This document shows, in pieces, positions 15,894 through 24,740 of a stretch of DNA of 32,533 nucleotides. Position numbers and translations under genes: made by a program. Location of the stretch: positions 1 through 32,533 of the forward strand of contig JAIROS010000018.1 in assembly GCA_031257405.1 (NCBI GenBank), given 5' to 3'. Position 1 is the first letter of the stretch; every line of letters starts with the position of its first letter. Below the pieces are notes generated by a model. It had not been told where the DNA came from and did not search any database. It was given only the letters and a program-made list of their open reading frames with translations. The DNA comes from Puniceicoccales bacterium (GTDB lineage Bacteria; Verrucomicrobiota; Verrucomicrobiia; Opitutales; LL51).

Positions 15894-17218
15894 TCAAACA
15901 GCGCACGATTACTAGGGAAGTTTCCATACGGGGGACGGGGCTTCACACGGGGAAAAGCGTCCATTTATGTTTCAAGCCTGCTGCCGCGGATGCGGGGATT
16001 ATTTTTCGTCGCGTCGATTTATTTGGCAAGCCCGAAGTACGTCCCGATGTTACGGCGGTTAGGGATTTGGTACGCTGTACGGCGATTGGTTCGGGCGACG
16101 TGGAGATTCACACCGTCGAGCATGTACTCAGTGCGTTGAGCGGCATGGATATTGACAATATTGCCGTCGAAATTGACGCCGAAGAGCCGCCGATATTGGA
16201 CGGTTCAGCCAAATTTTTTACCAATTTACTCTGCGAAGCGGAACCCATTGAACTCGATGCCGAGCGGAAAATTTTTTGTTTACGGGCGCCGCTATCGGTT
16301 ACCCGGGGCAATCGTTCGCTGATCGCGCTGCCCTACGACGGGTTTAAAATCACCTGCACGTCCGCCGATGACCGCGGCATTTACACGCAGCATTTATCGC
16401 AGGATATTAGTCGGGAGCATTACGTGAGTGGGATTGCGCCGGCGCGGACTTTTGCGATTTATGAGGACATTGAGCCGCTTTTACGGTGTGGGAAAATTCA
16501 GGGCGCCAGTCTAGATTCGGCCATTTTGATTAAGGGCGACCAGATTTTATCCAAGGAGCCGCTGCGTTACGCCGACGAATTCGTGCGCCACAAAATACTC
16601 GATATTATGGGTGATATGGCGTTATTGGGTGTGAAGTTACGGTGCCATATTATTGCCGTTCGGCCTGGGCACGCGCTTAACGTAGAATTGGCGAAGAAAA
16701 TTAGGGAGCAGTACCGGGCGCCGGCGCAGGCGGTTGACGCATTGGCTGACGTTTCGCAGCGGGTAGTGATTGGTGAGGGGGCGGCCTTTGACATTGTAAA
16801 AATTCTCAATACTTTGCCCCACCGCTATCCCTTTATCCTCATCGATCGCGTCATTGAATTCATGGGCGACGAGGGTTTACGGGCGGTCAAGAATGTGACC
16901 ATCAACGAGCCTTATTTTAGCGGTCATTATCCGGGGCATCCGATTATGCCTGGGGTACTGCAGATTGAGGCGATGGCTCAAGCGGCGGGGATTTTGATGC
17001 TGCGGCGCTACCAATACGAGCAGCGTTTAGCTTATTTTATGAGTTGCGACAGGGTCAAATTTCGGAAGACGGTGACGCCGGGGGATCAATTGGAAATTGT
17101 TGTAAAAATTATAAAATATCGGGGGGACAAAATTGGCATTGCTGCGGGGGAGTGCCGGGTTAGCGGGCAGGTCGTATCCTCCGCGGAGCTCATGTTTTCC
17201 ATTGTAAAAATTTCATGA
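15890..17218 (+). CDS. lpxC/fabZ: Fused UDP-3-O-acyl-GlcNAc deacetylase / 3-hydroxyacyl-ACP dehydratase (LpxC-FabZ)
   Basis: The first 285 or so residues are LpxC, the committed zinc deacetylase of lipid A synthesis: GTGLHTG near 15, [12 protein letters not shown] with zinc His78, and [12 protein letters not shown] near 230 supplying the second His and Asp. The last 150 are Fab[14 protein letters not shown] near 305, the catalytic His in [11 protein letters not shown] and Glu in [10 protein letters not shown] near 343-360. FabZ makes the enoyl-ACP for fatty acid elongation and competes with lipid A for hydroxyacyl-ACP, so the fusion joins two users of one pool. Such fusions are known in Bacteroidota and some other phyla. 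Both ends are ATGA overlaps, with dnaA before and lpxA after. 442 residues is the expected fused length and both active sites look intact. Confidence 0.96.
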   Translation: MIKQRTITREVSIRGTGLHTGKSVHLCFKPAAADAGIIFRRVDLFGKPEVRPDVTAVRDLVRCTAIGSGDVEIHTVEHVLSALSGMDIDNIAVEIDAEEPPILDGSAKFFTNLLCEAEPIELDAERKIFCLRAPLSVTRGNRSLIALPYDGFKITCTSADDRGIYTQHLSQDISREHYVSGIAPARTFAIYEDIEPLLRCGKIQGASLDSAILIKGDQILSKEPLRYADEFVRHKILDIMGDMALLGVKLRCHIIAVRPGHALNVELAKKIREQYRAPAQAVDALADVSQRVVIGEGAAFDIVKILNTLPHRYPFILIDRVIEFMGDEGLRAVKNVTINEPYFSGHYPGHPIMPGVLQIEAMAQAAGILMLRRYQYEQRLAYFMSCDRVKFRKTVTPGDQLEIVVKIIKYRGDKIGIAAGECRVSGQVVSSAELMFSIVKIS

Positions 17219-17985
17219 ATATTCACCCCGCAGCGATCGTCGAAGGAGGTGCGCAAATCGCGGAAAATGTGATTATTGGCGCCTTTGTTTACGTTGGAAA
17301 GGATGTCGCCATCGGTCCTGGGACGGTCATCCAACACCACGCCTCCGTCGAAGGCCATACCATTTTGGGCGAAAATAACCAAATTTATCCCTACGCGTTC
17401 CTCGGCGGCCAAACCCAAGATCTCAAGTATGGAGGCGGCCAAACCGGGTTGCGTATCGGCGATGGCAATATTTTTCGCGAATATGTGACGGTCCACGGCG
17501 GGACTCAGGAGGGTAGCGTGACGACCATCGGCAGCCATAATGCGTTTCTAGCCCATTCCCACGTGGCCCACGATTGTACGGTCGGCAGCCATGTGATTAT
17601 GAGTAGTTTATCGGCGCTCGCCGGCTACGTTACCCTCGGCGATTACGCGAATATTGCTTGGAATGCGGGTGTGCACCAATTTTGTCGCATTGGGGATTAC
17701 GCGATGGTTGCGGCGAGTTCCAAAGCGCTCATGGACGTTTTACCTTTTATGCTTGCCGAAGGTCGGCCAGCCCGCACGCGATATTTTAATAAAATAAACC
17801 TGGAGCGCAATCAATTTTCCGGAGCGGCGATCGAACATGTAAAAAATATTTACCGTGTGTTGTTTCATTCCAAAGCGAGGCGCTCGGAAGTTCTCGGACT
17901 ACTGCGCCAGAGGGAACGTGAAGCGCCCGAAATTTACGGGAAAATTATTTTTGCCATCGAAAATGCCCGCCGCGGATTTTGCTGA
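17215..17985 (+). CDS. lpxA: Acyl-ACP-UDP-GlcNAc O-acyltransferase LpxA
   Basis: LpxA performs the first step of lipid A synthesis in the cytoplasm. The 256-residue protein shows left-handed beta-helix hexapeptide repeats from the N-terminus, starting [17 protein letters not shown]. The family landmarks are GGQTQDLKY near 63, [17 protein letters not shown] near 80-97 and the catalytic region [11 protein letters not shown] near 113. A helical C-terminal domain follows from about 190 ([11 protein letters not shown]). The length is normal. It is the last gene of the dnaA, lpxC-fabZ, lpxA chain and starts with an ATGA overlap. An 80-bp piece of its 3' part is copied at 17997-18078. Confidence 0.97.
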   Translation: MNIHPAAIVEGGAQIAENVIIGAFVYVGKDVAIGPGTVIQHHASVEGHTILGENNQIYPYAFLGGQTQDLKYGGGQTGLRIGDGNIFREYVTVHGGTQEGSVTTIGSHNAFLAHSHVAHDCTVGSHVIMSSLSALAGYVTLGDYANIAWNAGVHQFCRIGDYAMVAASSKALMDVLPFMLAEGRPARTRYFNKINLERNQFSGAAIEHVKNIYRVLFHSKARRSEVLGLLRQREREAPEIYGKIIFAIENARRGFC

Positions 17986-17996
17986 CCCATGTTTGC

Positions 17997-18078
17997 TATT
18001 TTAGTAAAATAAATCTGGAGCGGCGATCAATTTTCCGGAGCGGCGATCGAATATGTAAAAAATATTTACCGTGTACTG
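17997..18078 (+). pseudogene. Echo of an lpxA 3' segment
   Basis: This matches 17782-17862 inside lpxA with a period of 215 bp: TATTTTAGTAAAATAAA corresponds to TATTTTAATAAAATAAA and the match ends at the ATTTACCGTGT word. Several substitutions are present. It has no start and no function as a gene. Confidence 0.85.
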
Positions 18079-18089
18079 TCCGCCAGCAG

Positions 18090-18189
18090 GCAAGGGGCAT
18101 GCCATTCCCCTTGCAACCCCTTTGCACAGAGGGCTTCGCTCCTCCGTGTCCTAGCAGTCGCTAGGGCCCCGCGGCTACGCCGCGGGGCC
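18090..18189. ncRNA. Cluster of four consecutive hairpins, possible structured RNA or repeat element
   Basis: In an otherwise AT-rich gap, 100 GC-rich bases fold as four neighbours: GCAAGGGG/CCCCTTGC (18090-18114, 8 bp, 9-base loop); CACAGAGG/CCTCCGTG (18125-18148, 7 of 8 pairs); CTAGC/GCTAG (18151-18164, 4-base loop); and GGCCCCGCGGC/GCCGCGGGGCC (18165-18189, 11 bp, 3-base loop). The last is not followed by a T-run, so it is not a standard terminator. The element could be a mobile palindromic repeat or an RNA; no family is recognised. Confidence 0.45.
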
Positions 18190-18344
18190 TGTAAAATCCT
18201 CCCCCATTCAATCTCCCGTTTAACCTTAATTAGCAAATCTTAACCGGCAAAATACGAAATGAGTTCAATCAAGGGGCGACGAAAAATTTTATCGGTGACC
18301 TATTTTGCACTTGCCTAATCCCGTGAAGCGATTATCAGACATGC

Positions 18345-19124
18345 ATGTGGTGGAGGTTTCGGAATCTCGTCGCCGGAAAAGGGCGATTATTCCTTTGTTT
18401 ATGGGGGATGGGGGGTATATTGCAGATGATTCGGGCCGCGTCGATACCCGTCGTAACACCCGTGTCAAATGTAAAGAAAAATTCCACAACTGGCGCTGCA
18501 GAGGTGGTTCAAGTCGCGGCAGCGGAAACTCCCAACGCAGCGGAATCTCCAAAAATAATCCAGGCTGCGTCGATATCCGTCGTAGCACCTGCGTCAAATG
18601 TAAAAGAAAATTCCACAACTGGCGCTGCAGAGGTGGTTCAAGTCGTGGCGGCGGAAACTCCCAACGCAGCGGAATCTCCCAAAGAAACGCTTTATAAAGA
18701 AATTAAAATGGAAACTACACTCATTATTCTCAAGCCCGATTGCATGGAAAATGGGCTTTCCGGGGAGGTTATCAATCGCTTTGCTAAGGCGAATTTTGAG
18801 ATCGTCGGCTGTAAAATGATGTCTCTGTCGGAAAGTTTGCTGAGGGAACATTACGCCCACCTCACCCATCTGCCGTTTTTCCCGGAAATTCTCGCTTTTA
18901 TGCAGTCGCGGCCGGTATTGGTACTCGCTTTGCGGAAGGAAAAAGCCATTGCGGAGATGCGGGATTTACTGGGGCCTACGGATTCGGCTCTTGCGCCCAA
19001 AGGGACCATTCGCGGCGACTTCGGTACCGATAAAATGCGCAACATTGCCCACGCTTCCGACGGCGAAGATAGTGCGCAGCAGGAGTTGAAGCGCTTTTTC
19101 AAGTCCGAGGAATTATTTCTCTAG
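18345..19124 (+). CDS. ndk: Nucleoside diphosphate kinase with repeat-bearing N-terminal extension
   Basis: From Met122 (ATG at 18708) the sequence is a normal 137-residue Ndk: TTLIILKPDCMENG at its start, GPTDSALAPKGTIRGDFG, and the catalytic histidine in NIAHASDGEDSA. Ndk balances NTP and dNTP pools by a phosphohistidine relay. The frame is open upstream to 18345 and includes two 43-residue repeats rich in Ala, Val, Glu, Pro and Thr (18429 and 18558), 36 of 42 residues alike and without indels. Whether the extension is translated is uncertain: a second frame is also open there, and a TATAAA at 18693-18698 lies nine bases before the internal ATG, the spacing seen at other genes here. The conservative start is 18708. 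An echo of the 3' end follows at 19187. Confidence 0.85.
   Translation: MWWRFRNLVAGKGRLFLCLWGMGGILQMIRAASIPVVTPVSNVKKNSTTGAAEVVQVAAAETPNAAESPKIIQAASISVVAPASNVKENSTTGAAEVVQVVAAETPNAAESPKETLYKEIKMETTLIILKPDCMENGLSGEVINRFAKANFEIVGCKMMSLSESLLREHYAHLTHLPFFPEILAFMQSRPVLVLALRKEKAIAEMRDLLGPTDSALAPKGTIRGDFGTDKMRNIAHASDGEDSAQQELKRFFKSEELFL
18429..18683 (+). repeat. In-frame tandem repeat ahead of ndk, period 129 bp
   Basis: Two units at 18429-18557 and 18558-18683, about 90% identical in DNA and related in protein without any indel. The 43-codon period keeps the ndk frame open. Confidence 0.9.
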
Positions 19125-19186
19125 GCCGATTTTAATTATTGTTGGGTAAATTGGCAAAAATGCATTGATTTTGCTATTTTCCTAGC

Positions 19187-19307
19187 GACCATTCGCGGCG
19201 ACTTCGGTACCGATAAAATGCGCAATGTTGCCCGTGCTTCCGACGGCGAAGATAGTGCACAGCAGGAGTTGAAGCGCTTTTTCAGGTCCGAGGAATTATT
19301 TCTCTAG
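19187..19307 (+). pseudogene. Echo of the ndk 3' end
   Basis: A near-identical copy of 19004-19124 begins in the middle of the TIRGDFG motif and ends with the same TAG. The copy continues over the following 44 bases to 19351. The period is 183 bp. It lacks a start and the first 100 codons. Confidence 0.93.
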
Positions 19308-19392
19308 GCCGATTTTAATTATTGTTGGGTAAATTGGCAAAAATGCATTGACTCGTTGCGATAGATTTTATTGGTTGGGGAGCAATTTTATT

Positions 19393-19476
19393 GCCCAGAT
19401 GGCGGAATCGGCAGACGCGTCGGACTCAAAATCCGATTCCTGCAAAGGAGTGAGGGTTCGACCCCCTCTCTGGGCA
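19393..19476 (+). tRNA. tRNA-Leu (CAA)
   Basis: The acceptor stem GCCCAGA pairs with TCTGGGC. The anticodon stem TCGGA/TCCGA holds the loop CTCAAAA with anticodon CAA. A class II variable arm and a T-loop with GGTTCGACC are present. The discriminator is A and CCA is not encoded. The gene reads UUG codons. Confidence 0.95.
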
Positions 19477-19526
19477 CGAATTGTAAATTTTTTGAAATAT
19501 TTTTAATGGCAAAGGAATATTGTTAG

Positions 19527-20579
19527 ATGCAAAAAAATATGCTTCCCCTCATTCTATTCAGGATTTTTCTCGCGTTAGGTGGCTTTAGTATTGATATTTT
19601 GGGTTCCAATGAAGCGCAGTATCTGCCGGTTATTTTTGCGGTCAAAGGCCCCGAATTATCTCCGGAAGAGGTCGCGTTTTTCGAAAAATATCGCCCCGCC
19701 GGAGCCATTTTATCCACTTGGAACATAGAACGCGATGCCCAGGGTAATATCAATTGGGGGAAATTGCAAAAACTTTGTTCGGATATTCGCCTTTACTCGC
19801 CCTATATTTTGGTGGACCAGGAGGGGGGACGAGTCCAGCATCTGAGCGGAACTAACGCTTACAGGGCGCCGGCGCCGAGGACTTTTACGGAGGGAATATC
19901 GGGAAAAAATTTCGGTGAAAAATGTGAAACGTTGCGCCAGAATGTGCAGGCCATAGATAGCGATTTGCGGCGGGCGGGCATCAATGTCAATTGCGCGCCG
20001 GTTTGCGATTTGTTATTCGACGGCATCCCTTCATTTATTGGCGATCGCGGCTTCGGGACCGATCCGGAAGTGGTTGAGCATTTTGTGGAAATTTGGGTAA
20101 AGCAAGCGGCGCAGGATGGGATTATTTCCGTTTTGAAGCATTGTCCGGGGCATGGCAGTACGGCGATGGACACGCACCTCAATCTCCCGACGGTCAGTAA
20201 ATCCCTGGCCGATCTCGAGCAAAGCGATTTTAAAATTTTTAGAACGGTAATTGGGGCATTGAGAGGGGGGATTTCCGGGGATGATTTTTGGGTTATGACG
20301 GCGCACATCGTGTATTCCGCCATCGACGCCGAACATTGTGCCACGCAATCCCCTGCGGTTATTCGCATGATAAGGGAAGAATTTGGATTTCGCGGTAAAA
20401 TTATAACGGACTGCATTTGTATGAAGGCGTTGCGGGGGGAATGGTGGGAGCGGGCCGTTGCTTCTTTGGGAGCGGGTTGCGACTACATTCTTTGTTGCAG
20501 TGCGGATTTGAAGAAGAAGGAAGAGATTGCCGAGCGGGTCAGGGGATATTTAGCGGCGAAGGGTTTTGGGGGTAAATAG
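19527..20579 (+). CDS. nagZ: Glycoside hydrolase family 3 beta-N-acetylhexosaminidase (NagZ-like)
   Basis: NagZ-type enzymes remove N-acetylglucosamine from muropeptides or other glycans. Family signatures are VDQEGGRVQHLSG near residue 95, the KHCPGHG...DTHLNLP loop near 204-222 that supplies the Asp-His general acid/base of NagZ, and ITDCICMKAL near 294, in which the Asp is the catalytic nucleophile (usually SDDLSMKA). All are intact. Length is 350 residues. The first 20 residues are hydrophobic (LPLILFRIFLALGG), unlike the cytosolic E. coli enzyme, so the protein may be exported or membrane-tethered. It follows tRNA-Leu; AAAGGAA lies 8-14 bases ahead of the ATG. It implies a peptidoglycan or its turnover in this organism. 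The exact substrate is not shown. Confidence 0.88.
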   Translation: MQKNMLPLILFRIFLALGGFSIDILGSNEAQYLPVIFAVKGPELSPEEVAFFEKYRPAGAILSTWNIERDAQGNINWGKLQKLCSDIRLYSPYILVDQEGGRVQHLSGTNAYRAPAPRTFTEGISGKNFGEKCETLRQNVQAIDSDLRRAGINVNCAPVCDLLFDGIPSFIGDRGFGTDPEVVEHFVEIWVKQAAQDGIISVLKHCPGHGSTAMDTHLNLPTVSKSLADLEQSDFKIFRTVIGALRGGISGDDFWVMTAHIVYSAIDAEHCATQSPAVIRMIREEFGFRGKIITDCICMKALRGEWWERAVASLGAGCDYILCCSADLKKKEEIAERVRGYLAAKGFGGK

Positions 20580-20659
20580 TTGCGTATATTTTTTTGGGAA
20601 AAAGTGAAAAATATGCTTGATTTTTTGTGATTTTAATAAATGTTATAGACCATCTTCGA

Positions 20660-21060
<401 letters not shown>

Positions 21061-21171
21061 TTCCACTGCCCCCCAAAAAAAATCATTACCCGCAAATAAA
21101 AATTTTCTAGAAAAAATAGAGCTGTTTCCTTCCAAATTCCGCCCCCAATTAAAATTTTGCATAATTCCATT

Positions 21172-21200
21172 TTGACTTTTATTTAAATTTTTTTTATACT
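21172..21200 (+). promoter_or_regulatory. glgC promoter, near-leaderless
   Basis: TTGACT at 21172-21177, a 17-base spacer and TATACT at 21195-21200. The ATG at 21210 is nine bases after the -10 box, so the leader would be about three bases. Confidence 0.75.
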
Positions 21201-21209
21201 TAAGGCAAG

Positions 21210-22481
21210 ATGGGGAATGTCGTATGCATTATTATGGGGGGGGGACGGGGAACGCGCCTGTTCCCTCTCACTAAAGATTGCTGTAAGCCGGCGGTCTCCC
21301 TGGCAGGAAAATACCGCCTGGTCGATATCCCTATTAGCAATTGTATCAATTCTGGGTTTAAAAATATTTATATTTTAACGCAATTTAACACGCGATCCCT
21401 CCACCGCCATATCAATAGTACCTATAAATTTGATGTGTTTGGCGGCGGTAAGATTGAAATTTTCTCGGCGGAACAGACTGCCGATGGCGTAGGTAATTGG
21501 TACGAGGGAACGGCCGATGCGGTGCGTAAAAATCTTCGCTATTTCAGTAATAATCCGGATGATTTGGCGGTCATTCTTTCCGGGGACCAGCTCTATCGCA
21601 TGGATATCGCCCAATTGGTCAGACACCACGCCGATACATCCGCCGACGTCACCATCGCCGCGAAAGCCGTCGCCAATGGTAGAATTTCCGCATTTGGGGT
21701 ACTGCGCGCCAAAAATGACTTCTCCGTTGCGGAATTCGTCGAGAAACCGACGGATCCCAAAGTCATCGATTTATTCACGCTCAAAGGCGAATTGCGCAAG
21801 CGCCTTAAGGATCAGACCACCATGCCTTATTCCCTGGCGTCCATGGGCATTTACGTCTTTAGGATGGCCGTTTTACAGGAGGCGCTCAATGGTCAGGGCA
21901 GTGATTTTGGGCGCGAAATTATTCCTGGTTTACTGGGGAAAGTGGCGATGAAGGCGTATATTTTTGAGGATTACTGGGAGGATATTGGGACGGTGCGTTC
22001 ATTTTTTGAGACCAATCTCATGTTGACCGATTTGGTTCCCGATTTTAATTTTTTTGACACACTAAACCCCATTTACACGCAGCCTAAGACGTTACCGGCC
22101 GCCAAAATTAATTCCTGTAATATGCGGGAGGTACTGGTTGCCGACGGGGCTATTATTTCGAATGCGGCGCTCAAGCGGTGTGTAATTGGGGAGCGGGCGA
22201 TTATTCGCGACCACACGGAATTGGAAAATGTGCTCATGATTGGGGCCAGTCACTTTGGAGAAGCCGCCGCCGGGGCCCCTTATTTACCGCCATTGGGGAT
22301 TGGTAAAAATTGTATTATTAGGGACTGTATCATCGACGAGGACGCCCGCATCGGCAATCATTGTGTCCTATCTCCGCGCGACAAACCCAGTACTTTGGAT
22401 CGCCCCGAGGACTTGTATATCCGCGATGGCGTGCTGTGTATCGGGAAAAATGCGGTCATCCCCGACGATACAATTTTTTAG
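21210..22481 (+). CDS. glgC: Glucose-1-phosphate adenylyltransferase GlgC
   Basis: GlgC makes ADP-glucose from ATP and glucose-1-phosphate for glycogen synthesis. The 423-residue protein has the nucleotidyltransferase signature MGGGRGTRLFPLT at residues 9-21 followed by KPAVSLAGKYRLVDIPISNC, then YEGTADAVRKN near 110, SGDQLYRMD near 129, the substrate loop FVEKP near 178 and EDYWEDIGT near 250. The last 140 residues are a left-handed beta-helix (IGERAIIRDHTEL, IGKNCIIRDCIIDEDARIG). Length and motif order fit the cyanobacterial/plant-like large GlgC group. No glgA, glgB or glgP is in the window. Glycogen storage in a cell that also imports ATP is notable. The last 46 codons and downstream bases are copied at 22538-22697. 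Confidence 0.95.
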   Translation: MGNVVCIIMGGGRGTRLFPLTKDCCKPAVSLAGKYRLVDIPISNCINSGFKNIYILTQFNTRSLHRHINSTYKFDVFGGGKIEIFSAEQTADGVGNWYEGTADAVRKNLRYFSNNPDDLAVILSGDQLYRMDIAQLVRHHADTSADVTIAAKAVANGRISAFGVLRAKNDFSVAEFVEKPTDPKVIDLFTLKGELRKRLKDQTTMPYSLASMGIYVFRMAVLQEALNGQGSDFGREIIPGLLGKVAMKAYIFEDYWEDIGTVRSFFETNLMLTDLVPDFNFFDTLNPIYTQPKTLPAAKINSCNMREVLVADGAIISNAALKRCVIGERAIIRDHTELENVLMIGASHFGEAAAGAPYLPPLGIGKNCIIRDCIIDEDARIGNHCVLSPRDKPSTLDRPEDLYIRDGVLCIGKNAVIPDDTIF

Positions 22482-22537
22482 AAATTGATTTTTAAGGATT
22501 GACAACTGTAATTTATAAACTTTTTTCTGACCAAGTT

Positions 22538-22676
22538 GCCCGCATCGGCAATCATTACATCTTATCCCGCGCGACAAACCCAGTACTTTGGATCGCCCCG
22601 AGGACTTGTACATCCGCGATGGCGTGCTGTGTATCGGGAAAAATGCGATTATCCCCGATGATACAATTTTTTAGAA
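22538..22676 (+). pseudogene. Echo of the glgC 3' end
   Basis: This copies 22344-22484 (period about 193 bp): same RIGNH, RPEDLYIRDGVLCIGKNA region and same TAG. A one-base deletion breaks the frame early on. The copied part continues to 22697 and carries a TTGACA at its end. Confidence 0.92.
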
Positions 22677-22691
22677 ATTGATTTTTAAGGA

Positions 22692-22720
22692 TTGACATTC
22701 CCACAATTATTCCCATCATA
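22692..22720 (+). promoter_or_regulatory. Possible promoter of the adenylate-kinase-like gene, -35 from the glgC echo
   Basis: TTGACA at 22692-22697 is the last word of the duplicated glgC 3' flank (its twin is 22499-22504). After 17 bases comes ATCATA at 22715-22720, a weak -10. Transcription would begin near 22727. Confidence 0.45.
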
Positions 22721-22739
22721 AAGGACCTTTGTTTCTATT

Positions 22740-23600
22740 TTGAATTCGATTTTATATATTATTTATCGATGGGTCATGTTATCGCTGACGTTGCCTGGGA
22801 TTTCTGCCGTGGGAAAATGGAATATTGGGAGGCAATTGGAAATGTTAAAACAACGCATTGATTTACTCAAAAACAAAAAATATGAAATGTTTATAAAAGA
22901 TGGCCGCTTTGTGACTTCTCTGGAGGCCGTAGCTCTATTCGACCGCATCTGGAACCAACTTTCGCAAAATGATACGAAAAAAATTTCTTTTCCGGGACAG
23001 ATTATATGGGTTAACGGGGCGCCCGGTTCGGGGAAAGGTACCAATACGCGCCATATTATGCGGGCGATGGGCATTCCAATTCGGCCGATTGTGGTCAGTG
23101 AGTTACTGGCGAATTCGCCGGATCTCAAGGAAAAAATTGACCAAGGTAAGTTAATTGACGACGACCAAGTGACGCTATGTGTGATGGAGCGGATTATGGA
23201 GGAGGGGCTTGCGAAGAGTGTTATTGTCGACGGGTATCCCCGGACGCTCATTCAAACGGAATTCCTCCGGCTGCTGCAGATAGCGGTACCGATTCGGATG
23301 GTGGGGATGGTATTACTGATTGACGAAAAAACGAGTATTCAGCGGCAACTTTCCCGTGGGCAGAGTGCGATCGAGCACAATCAGAAGGTATCTTCGGGAA
23401 AACCGGGCGAGATAATTGAGGTCAGGAAGACGGATTGCGATCCCGAAGTCGCGAGTCTCCGTTTCAATGAATTTTACGAAAAAACACATCCGGCACTGCG
23501 GCTACTCAAAAAATTTGTTGATTACCATGAGATTGATGCCAAGGGTTCTTTTGATGAGATAAAATTGCGAATTTTCGAAGCATTGAAGGAAAAAAATTGA
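22740..23600 (+). CDS. Adenylate kinase-like nucleoside monophosphate kinase
   Basis: The core from about residue 88 is an adenylate-kinase fold: P-loop GAPGSGKGT near 93-101, LIDDDQVT near 140, and the signature DGYPRT near 163-168, followed by a lid-like region with RQLSRGQ. The usual product would be ADP from AMP and ATP. It has about 88 extra residues in front, including a hydrophobic start and a helical segment EMLKQRIDLLKNKKYEM, and a lid without the zinc cysteines. The start is uncertain: TTG 22740 or ATG 22776 are possible, the latter giving MLSLTLPG. It may be a second, specialised kinase, since canonical Adk starts almost at the P-loop. It precedes prfA by 33 bases and is probably cotranscribed with it. 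Confidence 0.8.
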   Translation: MNSILYIIYRWVMLSLTLPGISAVGKWNIGRQLEMLKQRIDLLKNKKYEMFIKDGRFVTSLEAVALFDRIWNQLSQNDTKKISFPGQIIWVNGAPGSGKGTNTRHIMRAMGIPIRPIVVSELLANSPDLKEKIDQGKLIDDDQVTLCVMERIMEEGLAKSVIVDGYPRTLIQTEFLRLLQIAVPIRMVGMVLLIDEKTSIQRQLSRGQSAIEHNQKVSSGKPGEIIEVRKTDCDPEVASLRFNEFYEKTHPALRLLKKFVDYHEIDAKGSFDEIKLRIFEALKEKN

Positions 23601-23633
23601 GTATGGCACGAGAATTTCCATTGAAGGACGCCT

Positions 23634-24719
23634 ATGCCCCAATTGCCAGACATTGAGCCATTTAAAAAGAAATTTCAGGAGTTGGATCGGCAGTTATTGT
23701 TGCCCGATTTTTTTTCCGACCGCCGTAGAGCCGCCGAGATTTCCAGGGAACACCAAAAATTATCTGCCCTATTGGAGCGGTATCGGGAGTACGATCGGGT
23801 GCTTGGGGATATCGGCAATAACCGGCTGCTCCTCGAAGATGCGAGTATTGATGCGCCATTGAGGGCGTTAGTCGAGGAAGATAACCAGCTGCTCGAGGCG
23901 AAATTGTCGGAGCTCGGCGATGCGATCCTCGTCGCCATGCTCCCCCCAGAGGAAAATCATTCCCGCAATACCATCGTCGAAATCCGCGCCGGTACGGGAG
24001 GCGATGAAGCCAGTCTATTTGCCGCCGATCTTTTCCGCATGTACAACATGTATGCCGAAAAAATGCGTTGGAAGGTCGAATTGATGGGTTCTAGTCCCTC
24101 GGAATGTGGGGGGGTAAAGGAGGTTAGTTTTTTAGTCAGCGGCGAAGAAGTTTTTGGGCGTTTAAGGTTTGAGCGTGGGGTTCATCGGGTGCAGCGCGTT
24201 CCGGCGACGGAGGCTAATGGCCGTATCCACACCTCTGCGGCGACCGTAGCCATACTCCCCGAAGCCGAGGAAATTGACATCCAGATTGCTCCGGAGGATT
24301 TGGAAATCACTATTTGTCGTGCGAGTGGGCCGGGTGGCCAGGGGGTTAATACGACGGATTCGGCGGTACAAATTCTCCACAAGCCGACGGCTATGATTGT
24401 TACTTGTGCCGATGAGCGTTCCCAGCAGAAGAATAAAGCCAAGGCGCTGACCGTCTTACGTTCCAGGCTACTCCAGCAAAAGGAGGAGGCGGAGCGGCAG
24501 AAATATGCCGAGGACCGCAAAAATCAGGTTGGTTCTGGGGATCGTTCGGAGCGCATTCGCACTTATAATTTCCCCCAAAATCGCCTCACGGATCACCGCA
24601 TCGCATTGACCCTCTATTCCCTGACTCAAATCATGGATGGCGACCTCGACCCGCTCCTCGACGCCCTCATGGAAGACGATCGCAAAAGGCGTATCGCGGA
24701 TCTTTTGCAGCGGAAATAG
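23634..24719 (+). CDS. prfA: Peptide chain release factor 1
   Basis: RF1 ends translation at UAA and UAG. The 361-residue protein has the helical N-terminal domain, then EIRAGTGGDEASLFAADL near 120, the stop-codon-reading PAT tripeptide near 190 (RF2 would have SPF), the family line NGRIHTSAATVAILPE just after it, and the catalytic GGQ in SGPGGQGVNTTDSAV near 232. The C-terminal DRSERIRTYNFPQNRLTDHRI is intact. AAGGA lies seven bases before the ATG, a good Shine-Dalgarno site. The gene follows the adenylate-kinase-like gene in the same direction. Methyltransferase PrmC, often adjacent, is not seen here. Confidence 0.97.
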   Translation: MPQLPDIEPFKKKFQELDRQLLLPDFFSDRRRAAEISREHQKLSALLERYREYDRVLGDIGNNRLLLEDASIDAPLRALVEEDNQLLEAKLSELGDAILVAMLPPEENHSRNTIVEIRAGTGGDEASLFAADLFRMYNMYAEKMRWKVELMGSSPSECGGVKEVSFLVSGEEVFGRLRFERGVHRVQRVPATEANGRIHTSAATVAILPEAEEIDIQIAPEDLEITICRASGPGGQGVNTTDSAVQILHKPTAMIVTCADERSQQKNKAKALTVLRSRLLQQKEEAERQKYAEDRKNQVGSGDRSERIRTYNFPQNRLTDHRIALTLYSLTQIMDGDLDPLLDALMEDDRKRRIADLLQRK

Positions 24720-24740
24720 GTTAAAATTTTACAATAATTC

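Noticed and set aside
18305-18697. Arg/Ser-rich frame of 130 codons overlapping the ndk extension
   Set aside because: The open frame comes from the same 129-bp repeat read in another phase. Its composition (many Arg, Cys, Gly, Ser) is less protein-like than the Ala/Val-rich phase joined to ndk.
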